This document shows positions 58,801-64,000 of a DNA stretch of 64,000 bases, piece by piece. Origin of the DNA: Liolophura sinensis (taxonomy: Eukaryota; Mollusca; Polyplacophora; Chitonida; Chitonidae); contig NC_088295.1 of assembly GCF_032854445.1 (NCBI RefSeq), forward strand, positions 12,635,385-12,699,384, written 5' to 3'. A program made the position numbers and the translations under genes. The stretch's first letter is position 1, and every line of letters starts with the position of its first letter. The notes under the pieces were generated by a model, which did not search any database, had not been told where the DNA came from, and saw only the letters and a program-made list of their open reading frames with translations.

Positions 58801-59670
58801 GTACCTACAACACAAGGACAGAGGTCTGGGTGAGCCTAAGCCACACTATTACATGGAGACCAGCAAGTGAGGCTAACAGACTGGGCTTTACCCGCCAAAA
58901 TGTTTGGACAGCAACACTCCTTTGAGAATGCACCTTTGAGAGAAGTATGAAATCCAGGTATACTGTAGGTGTTTGAAGGAAAATGTAAACATTACTGTAC
59001 AAGAAGACAAACACAGTTTTAATAAAATAACACAAAATATGTCATGTCATAGATCTTTGAAATTTATTTTAAAAACTTCAGTGCAATTGTTTTCTGCCTT
59101 CTACACGACATTCATTTTGAACACTAACATGTATTCAGATATGGTTATTGGTACACACACAATGCTAACAGGTGTATAAGGGCAAAAAAGGCTACAGGCA
59201 ATCTTCAATTACTGTAATATATCAGTGGGAGTTTGCAGAAAACACTTCTTGAATGATTGACACTACATCAAAGAATTTGTAAGAAACCTTGCACCATATA
59301 GGGGTTTCCTCCAGCACATGAAGTATCAGTATTAAATATCCAACATAAATTCACATAAAATCACTTTCTTAGCTCATCACAAGCTTACCAATAAACTCTT
59401 TTCTCTGAAATCAGAAATTTAAGACAGCACAGAAATATCTGTCAAGAACGGACTTATTTCACTTAGTCCTTCGTGTACCTATAAGGATGAGAAATAAAAT
59501 AACTGCCGTAGCAAGCTCTGACTTTACCTCTGCTACATGTATGTGTCCTTACAAAGAATTTCTGACCTGGCATTATAGGATCAGAGTTGTGTATATCTCA
59601 CCTGCTCCCCTTCCACCCCCATCACCCGGGGCATGGATGGCCCACAGATGTCCACGTCCAGCACTGCCAC
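52280..59670 (-). CDS. NUBP2: Cytosolic Fe-S cluster assembly factor NUBP2 (5'-partial)
   Basis: Exons 5' to 3': 59670-59602 ([15 protein letters not shown]), 58804-58772 ([11 protein letters not shown]), 58166-58076 ([20 protein letters not shown]), 56068-55914 ([37 protein letters not shown]), 54580-54470 ([28 protein letters not shown]), 53101-53030 ([14 protein letters not shown]), 52699-52616 and 52350-52280 (stop). They follow human NUBP2 in order. The CPSC motif is the CxxC that holds the bridging 4Fe-4S cluster; DTPPGT is the switch region of the Mrp/NBP35 ATPases. With NUBP1 it forms the scaffold for cytosolic and nuclear Fe-S proteins. The exon or exons with the P-loop GKGGVGKS are not in the window. 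A short exon between 54470 and 53101 (about ten residues, 3n+1 nt) was not found. Confidence 0.93.
52828..52863. repeat. (AT)n microsatellite
   Basis: About 18 AT dinucleotides in a NUBP2 intron. Confidence 0.95.
53788..53987 (-). mobile_element. SINE family A with internal deletion
   Basis: It has an intact tail side (TTATTTGATTGGTGTTTTAC) and an intact head (GCGTGCTAACCAACTGAGCC), but about 70 bp between CCACAACCATC and ACAGCGACCGCATTGG are missing. It is in a NUBP2 intron. Confidence 0.9.
55190..55983. repeat. 87-bp tandem array derived from a NUBP2 exon and its splice donor
   Basis: The anchor ACCTGAGG or a variant occurs at 55217, 55303, 55390, 55477, 55564, 55651, 55738, 55825 and 55912. 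All spacings are 87 bp except the first (86). The copy at 55912 is the authentic end of exon 56068-55914 with donor CAG/GTAACA. The other eight lie downstream in the intron. On the gene strand each copy repeats the last ~65 nt of the exon (from the [15 protein letters not shown] region to TTPQ) plus about 22 nt of intron. Six of eight keep CAG/GTAAC; those at 55564 and 55825 are altered. 87 bp is 29 codons, so a frame stays open over 55290-55859, while read-through of the real donor meets a stop at 55878. Confidence 0.95.
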
Positions 59671-59679
59671 CTGACGATA

Positions 59680-62600
59680 CATTATAGGTACATCTGAGTT
59701 GGTATCACAGAAAGTGACAAATAAAAAATTGACAACTGACAATAGATGTTTAAATTTAAGGAAATGCCTAACAACAATATCAAGGTAACAATAGAAAGCA
59801 GACTATCGGCCCAGCAGATTGCAAAAAGATAATTAAATAATTATACAGCATATACATGTAGATCTGGTTGTGCAACTATCTATTATCAACAAGAAGCAAC
59901 AGGTATTACACAAGTACAGTGGCCATTTGTTTCTATATACTTCAGGTGACTGTATATAAGCTGTACAGGATAATAACCCTCCGCTTGTTTTGTTTATATT
60001 TATTTGTTTACTGTTTAGCCACATGTTGAAGAAATTTTTCAGTTTGCTTAAAATACAGTACATGAATAATTTATGTCACTACAGTGTGTATGCATTTTTA
60101 AACACCACATACAATCTGTGGAGAAAAAATGATATTCCAAATAAAACTTTTCACAACTTCAACTGTTTATAGAAACAAAGCTAAGGTCACACATATCTGG
60201 AACAACCATTCATGATTTATGTATTATTACATAATACATGTAGCCACAATGCAACCAAACCTAAATGTGTTGCCTGTGTCCTGAACATGATAAATAGGTG
60301 GTAAGTGATACAGGTCAGCAAAGTAAGGACAGTGTCACACAGAAGGCTGACTGTAGCTCCCCCATTAAGTGACTCTGGGTCAGGTGTACAATATCCCTAT
60401 ACCCCCAGCTGAGTTCAAAGTTTGTCTGGTATTTGTTTACTTCACGTTTACTTCACACTAACTTTTGTGCGTGATCATGTACATTAGTATGAAACACTTG
60501 TCACTTTACATGTCTGATATACTTACAGCCTACTTTAAAATTCACAACCATGTCACTGTGTCTAAAAGGATATGGTTAATGTATCAAATGTCATTTCAAT
60601 CTATTGCCATGTACATTAGTTTGTCAGGTAATTATAGCTATGGATTTATGGAAAGGACATATTTAAGCACCTTCATATTTATTTTATAAACATCATATTT
60701 CAACCATTATAAAAGGAGAAAAAATGTGAAGTTTAAGCCCAACTAGAAAAAGCTCCCTTATATCCCTTTCTATAAAGAATCACATATAATGAGTAAATAT
60801 GCCCTAGCTTCACCTTTATGTGCTACCCAAAGCACAAAGACATTAATACAAAACACTAGACTGTTCTGCTATTGTGACTGCTTTCTTTGTTAAGAAAGTA
60901 ATTCAGCCCTGTTAAATGCAGCAATGGACTACAAAGCTTGGGGTGACGAAAACCCTCCATTGACATGTCACAGGAAACCGACATCCAATAACAGTGATTA
61001 CCAATATCTACGTCCAACATTTATTAATAGATTGCAATAAGGCTGTACTTGAGGTACTCCGTGGCACCCACACAGTCTCAAGCAGCCAGCTCTGATCAGA
61101 CACACCTGAAGCAAGCCTTCTATAGGTGTTACTCGGCTGACAGGTTTATTGTGAGGTCAGGCCCCATTGAGGGGTCCAAGTACACATTGATCGGGCTTGT
61201 GCAGCGAGTCGGCTGAGTGGCTGCCCTGACACTAAAAACACATTCAGACAGCACTGCCTTATGGGTAGTGTAGGTGTTGTCATGACCACAGCGTGTTGTC
61301 TGTATGCCGGCTGTGTTGTTAGTCCTTGAAGACCTGCATGTGAGACACTGGACTGCTTGTTAACTCCTTAACTCTGGTGAGTTGTCAGCTTAATAATTAT
61401 AATTACTGATTCCTAATTAGTAATTTGTATCACTTTTATGTGGCATAATGGATATGGTACATGCACTACATTATGATGATACCCTTAATTCATACTTTAC
61501 TAAAGAGCTTCACCTTAAATGATTATGGATGTACATGCAATAATAACACAACTAACTGTAACTAAATGAGCTGACAACAGTTAAAAATATCACAAAGATA
61601 TAGTGAAGTTTTCAAAATCAGTTGAAATGTTCACAAAGATATACCAGTACATATAATTAGAAATTGACGACTTGACCAGTCATTCTGGATTTCCAGATAT
61701 GACATGATGATCAGGTATATGGCAGGGTCCGCAAAATCCTCATGCACACATGTCAAACTCACAAGTTTGGCTGTGTTTCCTGTTCTGGTAGACTCTTAAG
61801 TGATTACATGCCAATCCTTAACATGATGTGGAGACATTTCACTCTAGCACCAAGGCTGAGTCTCAGTAAGGATGGACAGCATCAAAGTACAAGTGAAATG
61901 TATAGTGTGAGAGTGGTATATATAAACATTTGTAGTGTAAAATATAAACAGTACATTAGCACTGACTGTATTTGAGAATATTGCACATCTATGACTGCAG
62001 TAAGGTTTATGAGTGATAGAAGGAAAGTTCAGGTCATGCGAAACCACTGCAGATCACCTGACACTGTAGCCAACCCTACTGACATAAGGCTGCAGCCAAC
62101 CTAGTGGTAGCCAGAGTCGAACTTGTGGTTAAGAACTGAAAATGTGATGTAACAAAGTACAGAGCTTGAGAGATGCAGAGTGAACATAGGCCTACAGGTG
62201 CTCTACTTGCATAGTAGTAGAGAATGAAACCATAAGGAAAAGTAAAATAATGAGCAAAGTAATTCTTGGTATTAAACGCTGACAGCATTATACATGTGCA
62301 TGGCTTACTCGGAAATTTTACACAGCGTTGTCATAATAGTAAAGTGATATTTTATACTGTAGCTTTTCCAATTTGTGTGGCATTAAATGCAATTATGATT
62401 TGCACAGAAAGCTGCAAGAAAATGAATTTGCTAAGTTTTCTGAAAGCAACACTATCTTTTTTTTTAACCCCTGTACTAGCTGACATCATCAGTTTTGATT
62501 TGGACACTTCTTGTGAAGTGTAAGCCCTAATTAAAAGTAAAATTCAATACCTAGACCATCCCAAACCACAACCTATTGTACTGTGTTTTGCTTCAGTGCA

Positions 62601-63490
62601 TTTTGTTAGAAAGCAAAAAAAAAACACACCGTGATAAATGACTTTAAACACAATGTGAAAATGAAAATAAAAACAGTTACACATGAAGATATCAATGATA
62701 CATGTATGAGGACAAACAATGGTGAAATACAAAATGAAAAACAATGGTAAACACCTTGTAGCTTGAGCAGGGTGCAAATGCCCTATATGAATGCATCGAG
62801 TAACAGTTTGCCTCACCACCAGTCTTGTCAAGGGAATGTTCTGACAGCGCTGTTAGATGAACACTCTCACACCTCATTGATTTTTCACTAGTTTATTATT
62901 CTGGCACTCATACTTTTACACATCAGGTGCATGGATAGTTAATCAATAGTGGCTAACCAGATTCTAAAAAAAAAAAAAAAACCCCAGCCTATATGTGTTC
63001 AAGAGTTCTACTGATGATGCAGTCACCAAGCGTTTTAACAATGAAAACCCTACCAGTAAGCATCCTGACAAGGACATAGTCAGACCTGTGTCAAATCCCA
63101 TCTTGTACAGTACAAACTATTTGGCACCTGACAGTGTACATGTACATGTACATTGTAAATAACTTGTTCTGATCTTTGAAAACAGCTGGATTGAATGGGT
63201 TTCGAAATTTATCAGCCACGCCTCAAAAAAGTTACTTGCACGCTTGAATTGGGAATGCCAGAGGAATAATGTATATAAACACGTACTTTACACCAACACT
63301 CATGGCTCAGTAAATGTCCTTGCTGTCAATGATACGTAACCTGATTTTCTGTTTTATTAGCATGTAAATAGTAAGTAGTGTCAGTGTACTATAGTACTAT
63401 AATGTGTCCAGTTATTCTTATTGTTTTTAATCATTTACAAAAAGTCCCAACCATGCCGCCATAATGGTTCTCCATATCATAAAATAGTGC
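59680..63490. other. Presumed 5' intron of NUBP2; nothing recognised
   Basis: No SINE copy, tandem repeat or exon was seen. In particular, no P-loop (GKGGVGKS) coding sequence is present on the minus strand, which places the first NUBP2 exons beyond 64,000. Confidence 0.5.
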
Positions 63491-63491
63491 A

Positions 63492-63779
63492 CTAAATTCT
63501 ACTTAAGCCTAAGTCAGCGAGAACAGCAATCGACCATGTGGCGTCATTGATCATGGATCTGATAGGCTGTAGGTTATTAACAGAATAATTATCAGTGATA
63601 ACAGTTAACTGACAAGTAGTCTGAAGTATAACAGATGAACACAAGGAGATCTCATCCACACTGATCTTTACTGATCCATTTTCAATAAGATTTGACTTAT
63701 CCCATACTACAGCTATTCTATTCAATGAATATGATCTTCCAGAGGGCAACTGCACAGCATTCTTGTTGAATAAAAGGGA
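63492..63779 (-). CDS. Possible terminal exon of an unrecognised gene
   Basis: On the minus strand, an acceptor TTGTATTAG at about 63780 opens a frame of 95 codons ending in TAG. It reads AVQLPSGRSYSLNRIAVVWD, NGSVKISVDEISL and LTVITDNYSVNNLQPI. The mixture of strands and turns looks like extracellular protein. It distantly recalls the region between NIDO and AMOP in Mesh/mucin-type proteins, but I cannot assign a family. If real, it would lie inside the NUBP2 5' intron on the same strand, which is unusual. Confidence 0.3.
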   Translation of the reverse strand, partial: SLLFNKNAVQLPSGRSYSLNRIAVVWDKSNLIENGSVKISVDEISLCSSVILQTTCQLTVITDNYSVNNLQPIRSMINDATWSIAVLADLGLSRI

Positions 63780-64000
63780 CTAATACAATACACAGGAGAC
63801 TGAAAAGCTTAAATTGTTTATATCAGTGTTTATTGGTTGGTTGGGGGCTACTTTATAGCCATCCTGGGAAAGCAGATGTTAATAAATATTAAGTCACAGC
63901 TCAGGCCTTTGTTAATTCAGATCAAATATACAGTTCAAACAGAGTGACCCTAATTTGCCCCAGCTACATTGTTATGTACTGTAAATCAAGCATCATGCAC

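Overview
The window is eukaryotic. Genes are split by long introns, splice sites are GT/AG, and the DNA is AT-rich. It is dense in tRNA-derived SINEs and tandem repeats. Two SINE families are present: one ends in an AATA-type tail after CAATCAAATAAATAAA, the other in an ACTC-type tail. Their look, together with the gene types, suggests a mollusc or another lophotrochozoan; the species cannot be fixed from sequence alone.

Layout. (1) 0.5-19.9 kb, minus strand: 22 exons of one large mosaic protein, in the order C-type lectin, LDL-receptor A, three CUB units, four sushi (CCP), two EGF, four sushi, HYR. All junctions from the last lectin exon onward agree in phase. The signal-peptide exon and the 3' end were not found. 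(2) 20-32 kb: no gene recognised. This stretch holds a 164-bp satellite, a palindromic element, a 2.8-kb nested 30/60/120-bp minisatellite split by a SINE, a 54-bp array and an AC/AT microsatellite. (3) 32.1-41.8 kb, minus strand: a PARP14-type gene with RRM-like, KH-like, macro and PARP catalytic parts. Its catalytic domain keeps the H-Y-E triad. (4) 45.7 kb: a tRNA-Leu(AAG) gene on the minus strand, 230 bp from the divergent (5) MRPL58/ICT1 gene on the plus strand (46.0-50.0 kb). (6) 52.3-59.7 kb, minus strand: NUBP2, convergent with MRPL58; its P-loop exon lies outside the window. (7) 59.7-64 kb: mostly featureless, with one possible exon of an unrecognised gene.

The genes do not form a pathway. 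The lectin/sushi protein is expected to be secreted or on the cell surface, and the PARP14-type protein to signal by ADP-ribosylation. MRPL58 rescues stalled mitochondrial ribosomes. NUBP2 is a cytosolic Fe-S scaffold.

The most unusual structure is in NUBP2. The end of one coding exon, together with its splice donor and the first bases of the intron, has been copied eight more times as an 87-bp (29-codon) tandem array inside the following intron.
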